DNA of 64,000 nt, taken from NCBI GenBank assembly GCA_949286725.1, contig CASECZ010000001.1:186001-250000 (forward strand), given 5' to 3'. Position numbers and translations under genes: made by a program. Every line of letters begins with the position of its first letter. The stretch's first letter is position 1. This DNA is from an uncultured Clostridia bacterium (GTDB lineage Bacteria; Bacillota; Clostridia; Christensenellales; CAG-917). The notes beneath the pieces are model-generated. The model was given only the letters and a program-made list of their open reading frames with translations, did not search any database and was not told the origin of the DNA. Positions 29,368 through 39,362 of this stretch are shown here, piece after piece.

Positions 29368-29390
29368 GCATCGCGAAAAAACGACAAAGA

Positions 29391-29416
29391 AAAAGGCAGG
29401 TCACCCTGCCTTTTTT
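29391..29416. terminator. corA terminator
   Basis: AAAAGGCAGG pairs with CCTGCCTTTT around TCAC, followed by Ts. Confidence 0.9.
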
Positions 29417-29606
29417 GTTTCGGTGTTTTTGCGGCAACCGTTCGGCCCGTTGCCCTGTCCGCGCCTGCGCGACCCGAAAGGCCGTGCGTCCTCGCGGTAC
29501 AAACACAACGTCGTCGGCAATGAATTTATGCCGAAAACGTATATCTAACGCTATATTTCAGCACGCAGGCACGTCTATGCCCACGCGGAAATCTTGCCGA
29601 AAAAAC

Positions 29607-31316
29607 TTATGCCTGTGCGGGCTCCTCGGTTGCCGCCGCCGCTTCCGCCTGGGCTTTTTCCGCCGCGGCTTTGGCTGCCATCTGGTCGGCAATCAGCGCC
29701 TGCATTATCTTTTTCAGACACTGAATGACGATTGCCTTGTTCTCGGGACTGTTCTTGAACACGTTGTAAGCCTGCAACATCAGCATCGCAACCCTGATTT
29801 TCATCCCGCGGGAAATCTTCATGGTGAGCACGAAGTCCACAAGATGCGGCAATTTGGCGAGTCTGGGCGCCTTGACGTCCTCGTCACCCTCGTCGAGGTC
29901 CTCTTCGACATAGATGATTTCGGGTTCGAGCGAAACCGTAACCGAAGACGCCGCAGTGGGACGGATGGACACGTTGAGTCCTTCCAGCGACTCGGGCTTC
30001 ACGCCGTTGCCGTGGGGGAAGGCTTCCTGCTGTTCCTCCGCGGTGGCTGCCGCAGTGTCGACGACTTCGTCGTCGGCGACGGGTTCGCTTTCCACGTAAA
30101 GATCGCCGTAACCCTGCTGATTCAGTTCCTCTTGTTGAGCCTGCTTTTTCTTTCTGCCGAACATATTCTCCTCATCCTCATCGTTTATTTCTTCCAAAGC
30201 GAAGAAGTTTTGGTTGTTTTCTTTTTCGGATTTTCCGACTCCGTCGTCGTCTACGGCGTATCGAAAGGAGGCATCTTCTTGCATCTCCTCGGCGTCCGTC
30301 GCCTCTGCGCTCTCTTCGGGCGTCTCTTCCTCGGTGCCGTCGGACTGCTCTTCCGCCGCCTCTGCGCCCGCCTGCGTGTCGTCCGCGCGCTCGCTCTCGT
30401 TCGCTTGCGCCGCGTCCGCGGGCTCCGCATCTTCGGGTTGTTCGCCGTCGACCGCGTCTTCCGCCGCCTCTGGCGATTGTTCCTCTTCGGTCGTTTCCTC
30501 CGTGTCCGCGACCTCGGTTTCGTCCGCGGTCCCGGAAAGTTCCTCGCCTTCGGCGGGAACTGTTTCCACAGGTGCCTGTGCCGCCGCAGGAAACACGTCC
30601 GCTTCGGTGACCTGCGGATACGGTCTTGCCGTATTCTTGGCGACTATTCCGTCCACTATCGTGGCGATTTCGAGCAAAGGCGACGCGTCGGTTGCATAAT
30701 CCTTGTCGATTTGCAGATTGACTTTCGCATCAAGTTCGTCCTGCATCTCGCGGAAAGCGTCACGCGCATATTTGTACTGCCTCTTTGCCGCCGAGCACAG
30801 GATTATGTACACGAGTGCCGTAAGCAACAATCCCAGACACATGACGACGCCGACTTCCGACGGGCGCATGCAGCCGAGCCCCCAGAACGTGAAAAGCGCG
30901 ACAACGAACAGTGCGATCGCAATGAACACGCTGGAACGGATGTTGTCGAAACGCTTGACTTCCCTGTCGAAGACGGCGGACTCGCTGAGCACGTCGCTGG
31001 GATATCCGAAACGGACGCCCATGAACTGCAACCAGCTTTCGCGCAGGTAGACGGGAGCACCGGAGCCGAAACAGACGGCGGTGAACTCCGCCACGTTGTC
31101 GTCGTCGACGACGTTGACGTTGTCGAGATAGCCGATTATTCTGCGACAGGCGCGACGGAGTTTGCCCGCGCGGGAGCCGATGAACGTCAGCCCGACAACT
31201 ATACCGAAAGCGGCTATTGCGGCGAGCACCACAATATAAAACGAGCCTATGTCGATTGCGGGCAGTTTCTCGGACAAACCTACCAGCGCATCGAAAACCT
31301 TGTTGATAAAGCTCAT
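29607..31316 (-). CDS. Large acidic membrane protein of unknown function
   Basis: Not recognised. 569 residues. One helix near 20-45, two more near 125-170, a soluble segment ending about 235, then roughly 150 residues of low-complexity Glu/Ala/Asp-rich sequence, the local basic patch MFGRKKK, another acidic stretch, and a C-terminal helical domain at about 480-569 (VDFVLTMKISRGMKIRV) ending in an Ala/Glu coil. The start at 31316 has GGAGG upstream. It has its own promoter and stands alone. The layout suggests a membrane scaffold with a flexible cytoplasmic tail. Confidence 0.75.
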   Translation of the reverse strand: MSFINKVFDALVGLSEKLPAIDIGSFYIVVLAAIAAFGIVVGLTFIGSRAGKLRRACRRIIGYLDNVNVVDDDNVAEFTAVCFGSGAPVYLRESWLQFMGVRFGYPSDVLSESAVFDREVKRFDNIRSSVFIAIALFVVALFTFWGLGCMRPSEVGVVMCLGLLLTALVYIILCSAAKRQYKYARDAFREMQDELDAKVNLQIDKDYATDASPLLEIATIVDGIVAKNTARPYPQVTEADVFPAAAQAPVETVPAEGEELSGTADETEVADTEETTEEEQSPEAAEDAVDGEQPEDAEPADAAQANESERADDTQAGAEAAEEQSDGTEEETPEESAEATDAEEMQEDASFRYAVDDDGVGKSEKENNQNFFALEEINDEDEENMFGRKKKQAQQEELNQQGYGDLYVESEPVADDEVVDTAAATAEEQQEAFPHGNGVKPESLEGLNVSIRPTAASSVTVSLEPEIIYVEEDLDEGDEDVKAPRLAKLPHLVDFVLTMKISRGMKIRVAMLMLQAYNVFKNSPENKAIVIQCLKKIMQALIADQMAAKAAAEKAQAEAAAATEEPAQA

Positions 31317-31352
31317 TCCGCCTCCGACTTGTATCAATAGAGATATATTAGT

Positions 31353-31380
31353 ATTATATCATACGCGCAGGAAAATGCAA
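31353..31380 (-). promoter_or_regulatory. Promoter of the acidic membrane protein gene
   Basis: On the - strand TTGCAT, 16 bases, TATAAT. Confidence 0.7.
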
Positions 31381-31527
31381 CCTTTTTCACAATATTGACA
31401 CATGTTTAAGCGCGAGCACGCCTCCGTGCCCGATTTCGGCACGCAACAGAAATGCGTTTTAGACGTGCGCACAAGCACTCTCACGACCGTGTGCGAAGGC
31501 GACGGCGCGGATTTCCGCGGCGCGGCG

Positions 31528-34500
31528 TCAGACGATTTCGACTGCCTCGTTCAGCTTGAACGAATAGAGGAAAAGTCTGTCAACTTTGTCAAAAAGTGCG
31601 TGTTCAACTGCATTTTTGTACAGATAAAGTTGGTTTTTGTACTTTTCCCTCGCTTCCGCGCTTCTCAAAGCGGAGTTCTTGAAATCGACGATTATACGCT
31701 CTTCTCCGTCGATTATCAGATCCACGACGCCCTGCACGAGTATCTTGTCCGAGGTGTCGCCCTGCCCCAGTTCGGAAGCGGGAACGTACATGAGGAAGGA
31801 TTGCTCTCGCAGACATTTTCCCTTGCGCGCTTTTTCCATAAGCGGGCTGTCCAGACACCGCGCGATGGCGTTTTCGTCCACGCGGGCAAGCTCGTCCGCC
31901 GTCATTATCCCCTCTTCGACAAACCGCGCAAACTCTTCGCGCACGCCCTGCACGCCGCGTTTTTCGTAATCTATCGCTTCCATTACGCGGTGATACAACG
32001 TACCTTCGTCGGCTTTGTCCGCGAACACGCTCATCGTGGCTTCGTCGCTGCCGCCGTCCAGCGCGGACACGCTGTATTTCATTGCAAGCGACGTCGACCG
32101 CGCATGCGGATACACGAAGTCCATCGCGTCGGAAATGCTCTTTACGTCCTCTTCGCGCGCGTTGTCGAGCACGGGCAACGCCGTTGACGCGACTGCGGTT
32201 TCGCGCTCTTCGTTTTCGGGAACTATTTCGGGCAACACGTCAAGCGTGCCGCGGTATGCCGCATCGGAAAGAAATCCGTAAGGCAGACTCGCTCCGCCCG
32301 TTTCGGGTACTTTGCCGAACGTCTCGAGTCTGGTCGCGCCCGCCACGCCCGTGATATATAAATATTGTTTCGCGCGCGTGAGAGCGACGTAGAAAAGTCG
32401 CATTTCCTCTTTGGCGTCCTGTATCTCCTTTGCAAGTTTCACCGCTTTTTCGGACAGCGTGGTGCGACAGGTTCGCTTGTCGCGGCGATAGAACTTCATT
32501 CCTATTCCGCCGTGATTGTCGGCAAGCACCACGGTCTTGTCCGCACCGCTTCTATCGTTCTTTATCGGGTGTAGCCCCGCGACGAACACCACGGGCGACT
32601 CCAACCCCTTGTAACCGTGGAAGGTGGAGGCGATGACCCTGTCGCCACCCGCCGAACGGCGTTCCTCGTCCTTTTCCCTGCGGTTGTACGCGGCAAGGAA
32701 TTTGCTTATGCCGCAACCTTCTTCGCACCCCGCCACCGAGGATATGAACGACAGCACTCCCGCCGCCATTCCTTCGCCTTCAAGGGACATATACGCATCG
32801 TACGAAAAATCGCTGACTATGCCCTGCATCAGCTCGGGCACGCTCTTGAAACTGGCTTTGAGCCTGTATTCGTCGAGCATTTTCAGCATATCGGCGGTCT
32901 TTTTGCCCAGGGCGTCCGCCTTCTCCGCCGTGCGCAGCACCGCGTCGTAGAAACACTCGTCCTCTCCCACATCCGCGGCGATGAGCGTCATCTCGTTCTC
33001 GTCGAAACCGCCGAAATAGGACAGCATGAACCCCGCAAGCGGAATGTCCTGCCTGGGATTGTCAAGCACGGTCAGGAAATTGATTATGTCGCTTTCGGGC
33101 GCGCTCTTTTCCTTGCGGAGAGTGCCGTCGTCGACGGGTATTCCCGCCGCTTGCAGTCTTGCGACTATTCTCTGCCCCGAAGTCCTGTTGCGGAAAAGCA
33201 CGGCGCAATCGGAATACCGCATAAGTCTGTCGCCCGTCTTTGCGCTGCCGACCAGCCGTTTTATCTCTTGCGCGATGAAATCTCCCTCGTCGGGCGAATA
33301 CCGTCTGTTGCCGTTATTGACTGCGATGAAATGCAGCCGCACGGACCCCGCCTCTCTTTTTCGGCGCGTTTTGCGCTCTTCCGTGCTCTCGTTGTCCCCC
33401 ACCGTGAACCGTCCGTCTTTGAGATAATCGACGCCCACCGTGTTTTCCGTCATCTCGGTGTCGAAAACGGAGTTGACGAATTCGAGTATGGTATTGTTGC
33501 TTCTGAAATTCCTGCTGAACGAAAGGAACTTGCCCTCATTGCCCGCTTGGTAGGCTTTCTGCTTTTTCAGGAATATGTCGGGGTCGGCAAGGCGGAAAGC
33601 GTATATGCACTGCTTGACGTCGCCGACCATAAACACGTTGTCGCGCGCCACGGACGAAATGATGAACTCCTGCACGGGGTTTACGTCCTGGTACTCGTCG
33701 ACGAACACGGCGTCGAATTCCCCCGCGGCTTCGGGCGAGGTCGAAATGAGTTGCGCGGCGTACCGTTCAAGGTCGTTGAAAGTCAGCACGTTGTCGGCGA
33801 GTTTGGCTTGGGAATACTCCTTGTCGAACCTCTCGACGATTTCCAGCAATTTGTCGACGTACGCCCTGTTTTGCGCGTGTCCTTCCTCGACGCTACGCAT
33901 ATCGGCAAGCGGTTGCCAGTACGTTTCCAGCATGGCGTCGACAGCACTTTTTACGGTTTCCGAAATTTTTGCCGCATCGGGATTGACCAACGGCGTGCGC
34001 GGTCCCCTGGACAGGCTGGGAAATTCCGGTTCCGCGCAGGCGAGCGCGAGTATGTCCTCGAAGCCGCCCGCAAGCCCCCGTCTGCATATGTCGGCGCATA
34101 TTCCGCACCTTTCGGCATACGCGCGTTTTGCTTCGACTTCGAGCAGGGGTTGCACCTTTTCCAGTTCGGCAAGTCCGTCGGCGAACACTCTGTGCGCGCG
34201 TCTGACCAGCACTTCGGCATAATGTCCTTGTGAAACGCCTTCGTAATTTTCGCGTGCACGGGTCAAAAACGCCGCTCCGTCGGGCTGTATCTGGTATACG
34301 GAGTAAATCTTCTTGACGGTGGCGCGGAAGCCCTCTTCCTTGCGCCCGCGGGAGAGAATGTCGGCAAGTTCGTCGAAAATGGGGTCGTCCTCTTCGGCGT
34401 ACTGCGTGAAGATTTTGTCGAGAGCGGCGTCGGCATACTGCGCCGCCTGGTCGTCGGACAGCAGGTCGAACACGGGCGACACGCCCAACTTCTCGAAATT

Positions 34501-34887
34501 GTCCTTTATGAGTCCGCGACAGAACGCGTGTATCGTGCTTATTTTTGCAAAGGCGAGTTCGTCGAGGTCGCGTCGGAATTCCTCGCGGCGTTCGCCGTCC
34601 GAAAGACAAGCCGCCTTGAACAGCGCGTCGTGCAATTTCTCCTTGATTTCGTTTGCCGCCGCCTCGTTGTAAACCAACACGAGCATACGCGAAAGCGCCG
34701 TGCCGTGCTCGATTTCGGAGATGATTTTCTTTATCATCGTGCTGGTTTTGCCCGACCCGGCGGACGCCGCCACAAGCACTCTGCCGTGCTCTTCTACGGC
34801 GGCGCGCTGTTCGGACGTGAGCGGTGCCCCGCCGAAGTCGTCGATGACGGATTTTTTCATATCGGAGGTTTTATCTGTCGTTTTCAT
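31528..34887 (-). CDS. addA: AddA, helicase-nuclease subunit A
   Basis: 1119 residues. UvrD-type superfamily 1 helicase plus C-terminal nuclease: Walker A in AASAGSGKTS (about 40-49), ISTIHAFCRG (motif Ia region), VFVDEYQDVNPVQ (motif II), MVGDVKQCIYAFR (motif III), VIASTFHGYKGLE (motif V), RLFYVALTRAK (motif VI), and the PD-(D/E)xK nuclease QGVVDLIIDGEERIIVDFK near the end. With AddB it resects double-strand breaks for RecA loading. It starts three bases after addB stops, with TGAGGA upstream. Shorter than B. subtilis AddA (about 1230) but all motifs are intact. Confidence 0.97.
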   Translation of the reverse strand: MKTTDKTSDMKKSVIDDFGGAPLTSEQRAAVEEHGRVLVAASAGSGKTSTMIKKIISEIEHGTALSRMLVLVYNEAAANEIKEKLHDALFKAACLSDGERREEFRRDLDELAFAKISTIHAFCRGLIKDNFEKLGVSPVFDLLSDDQAAQYADAALDKIFTQYAEEDDPIFDELADILSRGRKEEGFRATVKKIYSVYQIQPDGAAFLTRARENYEGVSQGHYAEVLVRRAHRVFADGLAELEKVQPLLEVEAKRAYAERCGICADICRRGLAGGFEDILALACAEPEFPSLSRGPRTPLVNPDAAKISETVKSAVDAMLETYWQPLADMRSVEEGHAQNRAYVDKLLEIVERFDKEYSQAKLADNVLTFNDLERYAAQLISTSPEAAGEFDAVFVDEYQDVNPVQEFIISSVARDNVFMVGDVKQCIYAFRLADPDIFLKKQKAYQAGNEGKFLSFSRNFRSNNTILEFVNSVFDTEMTENTVGVDYLKDGRFTVGDNESTEERKTRRKREAGSVRLHFIAVNNGNRRYSPDEGDFIAQEIKRLVGSAKTGDRLMRYSDCAVLFRNRTSGQRIVARLQAAGIPVDDGTLRKEKSAPESDIINFLTVLDNPRQDIPLAGFMLSYFGGFDENEMTLIAADVGEDECFYDAVLRTAEKADALGKKTADMLKMLDEYRLKASFKSVPELMQGIVSDFSYDAYMSLEGEGMAAGVLSFISSVAGCEEGCGISKFLAAYNRREKDEERRSAGGDRVIASTFHGYKGLESPVVFVAGLHPIKNDRSGADKTVVLADNHGGIGMKFYRRDKRTCRTTLSEKAVKLAKEIQDAKEEMRLFYVALTRAKQYLYITGVAGATRLETFGKVPETGGASLPYGFLSDAAYRGTLDVLPEIVPENEERETAVASTALPVLDNAREEDVKSISDAMDFVYPHARSTSLAMKYSVSALDGGSDEATMSVFADKADEGTLYHRVMEAIDYEKRGVQGVREEFARFVEEGIMTADELARVDENAIARCLDSPLMEKARKGKCLREQSFLMYVPASELGQGDTSDKILVQGVVDLIIDGEERIIVDFKNSALRSAEAREKYKNQLYLYKNAVEHALFDKVDRLFLYSFKLNEAVEIV

Positions 34888-34890
34888 ATA

Positions 34891-37800
34891 CTAATCCTCA
34901 CTTTGTGCGGATTTCGTGCGCTGTGTTTCGGTCGCGTCCACGGCAAAATCTTCCATCGAAATTCTGCCCGGCACTTCGCGGACGTTGCGTCCTTTGAAGG
35001 CGCACACCGTGCCGAAGTCGCAGTCGTCGCACTGCTTTGCGGACAGCGGACAAGGCGCGATGTCGCCGCGCATTATCTCGCCCGCACCGCGACGGACGAG
35101 TCGCTCCACGTATCCCGAAACGAGGTCGAACCCTTCGGGCGCAAGGCGAAGTATCTTCCTCCCGCGAGTTCCCTGCACGGGCAGCACGCAACCGTCGGGG
35201 TCGGTGGAAAATCTGTTGTCTATTTCGTTTGCCTCGTCGTCGTCCGAGGTGTACTGACCGCTGTAACGGTACCGCCGTTCGTTCTCGTCCGCATAGTCGT
35301 TGCTTATGGGCAGATAGAAGGCTCCGACGGGTCTCCACCCTTTTCCCTTCTCTATCGCCCGCAGATAGATATAAAGCTGAATGCGCTCGCCCGAATACAC
35401 GTCTTTCAACGCGAGCTCCGCGCCCTTGTAAGTCTTGTAGTCTATGATGACGAATTTGTCGTCCAGCACGTCCACGCGGTCTATGTATCCCGTCAGTTCC
35501 ACGCGTCTGCCGTCGACGTCGAAGGACAGCGACGGTATCTCGGTGCCGCCTATGTGCTCCTCTATATACCGCGGCGCAAAACGCGAACGCCTGCTCACGC
35601 GGAAGAGTTCGGCGCACATTCTCTCGCTCTCTTCGCGCAGTCTGTCCAACGCCCGCTTCACCACGGGTTCGTCGCGCAACACGTCTATCCTTTCTATCTT
35701 CCGCACCGTTGCGTCGAAGGCACGGTCGACGATTTGCGCAAGGTTGCCGTCGGTCACTCTGCCCGCGCGCACCGCCTTGAAAAACTCCTGCAACACGCCG
35801 TGCAATATAGTGCCGTTGTCCGTCCTGACAAACCCCGCCTCTTCCCTCTCTTTGAGTTTGAGGGTGTAGTTCAAAAAGTGTTTGTAGGGGCAGGAGAAAT
35901 AAGTTTCCAGTCGGCTGGCGCTCGTGCGGATTACGCCCTCACCCGCGGCGGCTTGCGCCGCTTCGCTCGAAAGGAAATCGGGAAGTTCGTCGCGCTCGTA
36001 CACGCGTTTCAGTATCTTTTCGCCCTCGGCATTCACGAACTTGCGCGCCGCGCTCGACAATTCGCCGTTGCGCTTGCGACGCAATCCTCCCAGTATGCCG
36101 TGCAGACACGCCTGCGGCGTGGAATACAGGGCGCGCACCATTCTGTTCCTCTCCTCTCCGCGCAGTTCGGGCAGGTTGTCCGTGGTGAAGGTTTCGACGC
36201 CGAGCGGTTCTCCGTTTTCGCTCAGCATTCCGCGCAGCTCGGTTATCACGGTCGAGGGACGCAATTCCGTCCTGAGGTCGCTTTCGGGATAACTTATAAC
36301 GAGCGTGCCTTTCGGCTTCTTCATAATTTCGGTGACGGACATAAGTTCGGAGAAAATCCTCTGCCTTTGTGCGGGGTTGATTTCCACGCCGAGTGCGGCA
36401 AACATTTCCTCGTCCTTGGGCGACAACACCGTTCCGCCGCCCTTCCCTGCGGGGAATTTGCCGACGTTGGCACCCAGAAACCAGACGTCGCCGCCGCCGA
36501 GATATCTGTTTTCGGTGGTGCCGACGTACACGGCGTCCAGATAGGTGGGAACGAGCGCGATTTTGACCGTTCGCAACATGGACTTGAACACGTTTTCAAA
36601 GTACGCGATATCGCCGCTCGCGCACAACGCCTCGGCAATTTCGTCCAGCACGGCGTCCGTCTTTTCGTCCACCTGGTCGGCGCACTTGGCATAATACAGG
36701 CTCATTTCCGTCAGTTTTGCGGTGTGCTGTTTCCACGCCTCGTCCGCCGCACCGAGAAACGCCCTCGTCCGCGTCACGAACTCTTCGGACGGGATATCTC
36801 CCGCAAACGCGAACAGTTCGGTGACTTTGACGAGTTTTCCGCGGACGCTCTCGGCGACCGCTCTTTCCTCATCGCCGCCGAGAGCGAAAGGCTGAGTGAA
36901 CCTGCCGTAATCAACGTTATAGCGCAAAACGTAGTTCTCGAAGCGGAAAACCGAGTTCTCGCCGCCCTCGATGCCGTGGACGAAAAGCGGATTTTTTATC
37001 AGTTCGAGCACTTCTGCGCGCGCGTACCTGCTGCGCACGACGGCAATCGCCGAAAGAACGTAGCGCACCTTGGTCTGCTCCGCAAGCAATTCACGCGTGT
37101 CGATGAAAAACGGTATGCCGAAACGCAGAAACGCGCTTTTGAGTTCGGGTTTGTAGCAGTCGGGGTCGGCAAGCACCACTTCGAAGTCCTTGTAACGCGC
37201 GCCCTCCGACACCCTTGTCTTTATGTGCGTCATCAGCGCGAGGATTTCCTCCGACACGTTGCGTGCCCCGATTATTCGCACCTTCCCGTTGTTCTCGACG
37301 CGCTTTGCGGGCGGCTCGTAGGAAAACAATCTTCTCGATATCACGTCCGCGACGGGGTTGAGCCGTTCGCTCGCGGTCTCGATTTCCACACCGTCGCAGC
37401 AATCGGTCAACCGTTTTACCACGCCGTCGCAATATATTCTGCGGTTGGGGTTGGAAAATCCGCCTACAAGTCCGACGGTCAGGGACGCGGCGCATTTCGC
37501 GAGCCCGCCCAGTATGGCAAGTTCCGGCGACTTGAAATCGTAAAAATCGACGACGTAATAGTGCGCCGCCTGCGGCGGACACTCCGAAAGATACTGCGCG
37601 AAGGCTTCGAGTCTGGTGGACGAGTCGCTGTGTCTGCCCGCAAGAGCGGCAAGGTATCCTTCGTAAACCAGACAAAGGTCGTGCACCTTGTCGGCAAAAG
37701 CGGCGGGCGCGTGTTCAGCCGCGGCGCGCATATCGGCGGAGCCTATTCCGCTGTTGCGTATGGCGGTCAGCGCGGCGTAAAACTCGTCGGCAAACCCCGC

Positions 37801-38124
37801 AAGACGGGTCGCCTTGCCGTAATACTTCAATTCGTCGCGTTTTTCCTCGATGACTTTGGCAAGCATCATGACGGAGCCCTGCGGCGTAAGACACTTTTTG
37901 ATGCGCCCGCCTATCGTGCGCTCCGCAAGCCTTGTAAAGGAAGTCACGCTCACGTTGAAAGACGCGCTGAGCCCCAGCGTCTCGATGACGCCGCGTTCCG
38001 CGCTTGCCGTAAACCTGTCGGGAACGATTACGAAATGCTCCCCGCCGTCGGGAAGCCGTCTTTTCAGTTCGTTCAGCATGCGGTGATATGCGTCGTGCGA
38101 AGTGTTGGAAATTATGACTTTCAT
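34891..38124 (-). CDS. addB: AddB, helicase-nuclease subunit B
   Basis: 1077 residues. Inactivated helicase fold in the N-terminal part (VIVPDRFTASAERG) and a C-terminal nuclease: GYIDRVDVLDDKFVIIDYKTYKG carries the PD-(D/E)xK residues, split here as GYIDRVDVLD and VIIDYKTYKG. The four iron-sulfur cysteines of AddB are present: one in YFSCPYKHF and three or more in CPLSAKQCDDCDFGTVC. The ATG at 38124 has no Shine-Dalgarno sequence; a promoter ends six bases before it, predicting a leaderless message. addA follows after three bases. Confidence 0.94.
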   Translation of the reverse strand: MKVIISNTSHDAYHRMLNELKRRLPDGGEHFVIVPDRFTASAERGVIETLGLSASFNVSVTSFTRLAERTIGGRIKKCLTPQGSVMMLAKVIEEKRDELKYYGKATRLAGFADEFYAALTAIRNSGIGSADMRAAAEHAPAAFADKVHDLCLVYEGYLAALAGRHSDSSTRLEAFAQYLSECPPQAAHYYVVDFYDFKSPELAILGGLAKCAASLTVGLVGGFSNPNRRIYCDGVVKRLTDCCDGVEIETASERLNPVADVISRRLFSYEPPAKRVENNGKVRIIGARNVSEEILALMTHIKTRVSEGARYKDFEVVLADPDCYKPELKSAFLRFGIPFFIDTRELLAEQTKVRYVLSAIAVVRSRYARAEVLELIKNPLFVHGIEGGENSVFRFENYVLRYNVDYGRFTQPFALGGDEERAVAESVRGKLVKVTELFAFAGDIPSEEFVTRTRAFLGAADEAWKQHTAKLTEMSLYYAKCADQVDEKTDAVLDEIAEALCASGDIAYFENVFKSMLRTVKIALVPTYLDAVYVGTTENRYLGGGDVWFLGANVGKFPAGKGGGTVLSPKDEEMFAALGVEINPAQRQRIFSELMSVTEIMKKPKGTLVISYPESDLRTELRPSTVITELRGMLSENGEPLGVETFTTDNLPELRGEERNRMVRALYSTPQACLHGILGGLRRKRNGELSSAARKFVNAEGEKILKRVYERDELPDFLSSEAAQAAAGEGVIRTSASRLETYFSCPYKHFLNYTLKLKEREEAGFVRTDNGTILHGVLQEFFKAVRAGRVTDGNLAQIVDRAFDATVRKIERIDVLRDEPVVKRALDRLREESERMCAELFRVSRRSRFAPRYIEEHIGGTEIPSLSFDVDGRRVELTGYIDRVDVLDDKFVIIDYKTYKGAELALKDVYSGERIQLYIYLRAIEKGKGWRPVGAFYLPISNDYADENERRYRYSGQYTSDDDEANEIDNRFSTDPDGCVLPVQGTRGRKILRLAPEGFDLVSGYVERLVRRGAGEIMRGDIAPCPLSAKQCDDCDFGTVCAFKGRNVREVPGRISMEDFAVDATETQRTKSAQSED

Positions 38125-38130
38125 ATTTCG

Positions 38131-38160
38131 AGTATAACACGGTTTATGCAGGGTTTTCAA
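38131..38160 (-). promoter_or_regulatory. addBA promoter (leaderless layout)
   Basis: On the - strand TTGAAA, 18 bases, TATACT; the -10 box is six bases from the addB ATG. Confidence 0.65.
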
Positions 38161-38359
38161 TACTTTCGGAAACAAATAAAATCATTTTTATTTGTTTTTG
38201 TTTTCGCCTTTCCGACGAGCGGGCGGAAGGGCTCTGGCACGTCGGTCGGCAGGAGAAAACGAAGGGCGAAAAGACGTCGGGCGGAAGTCGCTTTGCACGC
38301 CCGCCGCGCCGAGGCTGCACGCCTCGCGGGCTTTATCGAGACTTTTTAAGTCATTTTTG

Positions 38360-38388
38360 TTGTCGTCGGCGGTTTTTTTGGTTATAAT
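38360..38388 (+). promoter_or_regulatory. Promoter of the lipoprotein gene (leaderless layout)
   Basis: TTGTCG, 17 bases, TATAAT; nine bases separate the -10 box from the ATG at 38398, leaving a leader of at most about three bases. Confidence 0.6.
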
Positions 38389-38397
38389 GGACACACT

Positions 38398-39288
38398 ATG
38401 AAAAAGTTTCTGTTGATTATAACTTTGATAGCAGTTATGGGCGTGGGCGCGTTCGCGCTGACGGCGTGCAACAACGCCACCACCCAGGGGCAACTGGAAA
38501 ACGTGTGGTATTCCTACGAGAGGTACGACTATACAGTCCACTACGGCGACGAAACGGGCACCTATGTCAGCGAAGTCAAGGCACAGGACGACGGATATCT
38601 CGTGACCGGACTGCTTAACGTCGGCAACACGGAATACGAACTGCGTTGTTTCTTCTCGCTGACCAGCGGCTCTTCCTACCTCGTTCCCCGCTCCACTTAC
38701 CGCAGACAGACGGTCAACGGCGTGCAGGAACTGCTGGTGGAAGGCACCTATGACGGCAGCACTCTCAAATACAAGAGAACGACGCCCGACGGCACCACCG
38801 AAGGCGACATCAGTCTTGCCTCTCCCTACTACGACAACAACGAATTCCACCAGTCTCTGCGCGGAATTTCCACCTTCTCGACCTCGCTCGCTTTCAGTTA
38901 CAACACGGCGATAATCACCGCCTCGGAAGCGACTTCCGCATCACTTACGCTCTCCGTGTCCTCCACCGAGAACGTGCAGACGGAAGTAAAGGTCGCCACG
39001 GACCAGGGTTTGCAGGATCTGACGGTGAACTGCTACAAAGCCACTCTCTCCCGTTCCACCACGGTGGCGGGTGCGGCACAGACGCTCTATTACACCGTCG
39101 AGGATATGCACGCGGCAATCGACCCCTCCACGGGTGAAACCGTCGTCGGCGCAGAGGGTTGGAAACTGCCTCACGTGCTGACCCGCATCGAAGAGCCCTA
39201 CAAGAAAGCCGACGGTTCCGTGGGATACGTGGTGTACGTGCTGAATGCAATCTCTCTCGGGTCGCTCGGCGAGAACGCGGAAGCGTAA
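38398..39288 (+). CDS. Lipoprotein of unknown function
   Basis: 296 residues. N-terminal MKKFLLIITLIAVMGVGAF followed by the lipobox ALTAC (Cys at 24). The mature part is rich in Thr, Ser, Tyr and short beta strands, with no membrane helix, so it is an extracytoplasmic lipid-anchored protein. No family or catalytic motif recognised. Monocistronic: divergent from addBA and ended by a strong terminator. No Shine-Dalgarno sequence precedes the ATG. Confidence 0.8.
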   Translation: MKKFLLIITLIAVMGVGAFALTACNNATTQGQLENVWYSYERYDYTVHYGDETGTYVSEVKAQDDGYLVTGLLNVGNTEYELRCFFSLTSGSSYLVPRSTYRRQTVNGVQELLVEGTYDGSTLKYKRTTPDGTTEGDISLASPYYDNNEFHQSLRGISTFSTSLAFSYNTAIITASEATSASLTLSVSSTENVQTEVKVATDQGLQDLTVNCYKATLSRSTTVAGAAQTLYYTVEDMHAAIDPSTGETVVGAEGWKLPHVLTRIEEPYKKADGSVGYVVYVLNAISLGSLGENAEA

Positions 39289-39307
39289 CCGCAACCCAGA
39301 CAAAAAG

Positions 39308-39333
39308 AAAACCGCCACACGGCGGTTTTTTTT
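39308..39333. terminator. Lipoprotein gene terminator
   Basis: AAAACCGCC pairs with GGCGGTTTT around ACAC, followed by a T-run. Confidence 0.9.
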
Positions 39334-39362
39334 GTTGTCCGTTTCATTGTTTGACGTGCGCG

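Noticed and set aside
31402-32187. 261-codon + strand frame opposite the addA 3' end
   Set aside because: Antisense shadow; no start signal.
34528-38349. A 1273-codon + strand frame opposite addB and part of addA
   Set aside because: Antisense shadow; both Add subunits are intact with all catalytic motifs.
38188-38397. - strand frame and GC-rich hairpins between addB and the lipoprotein gene
   Set aside because: The frame is Arg/Pro-rich without a binding site, and the hairpins (CGAGGC/GCCTCG) match no RNA family I know; too weak to call.
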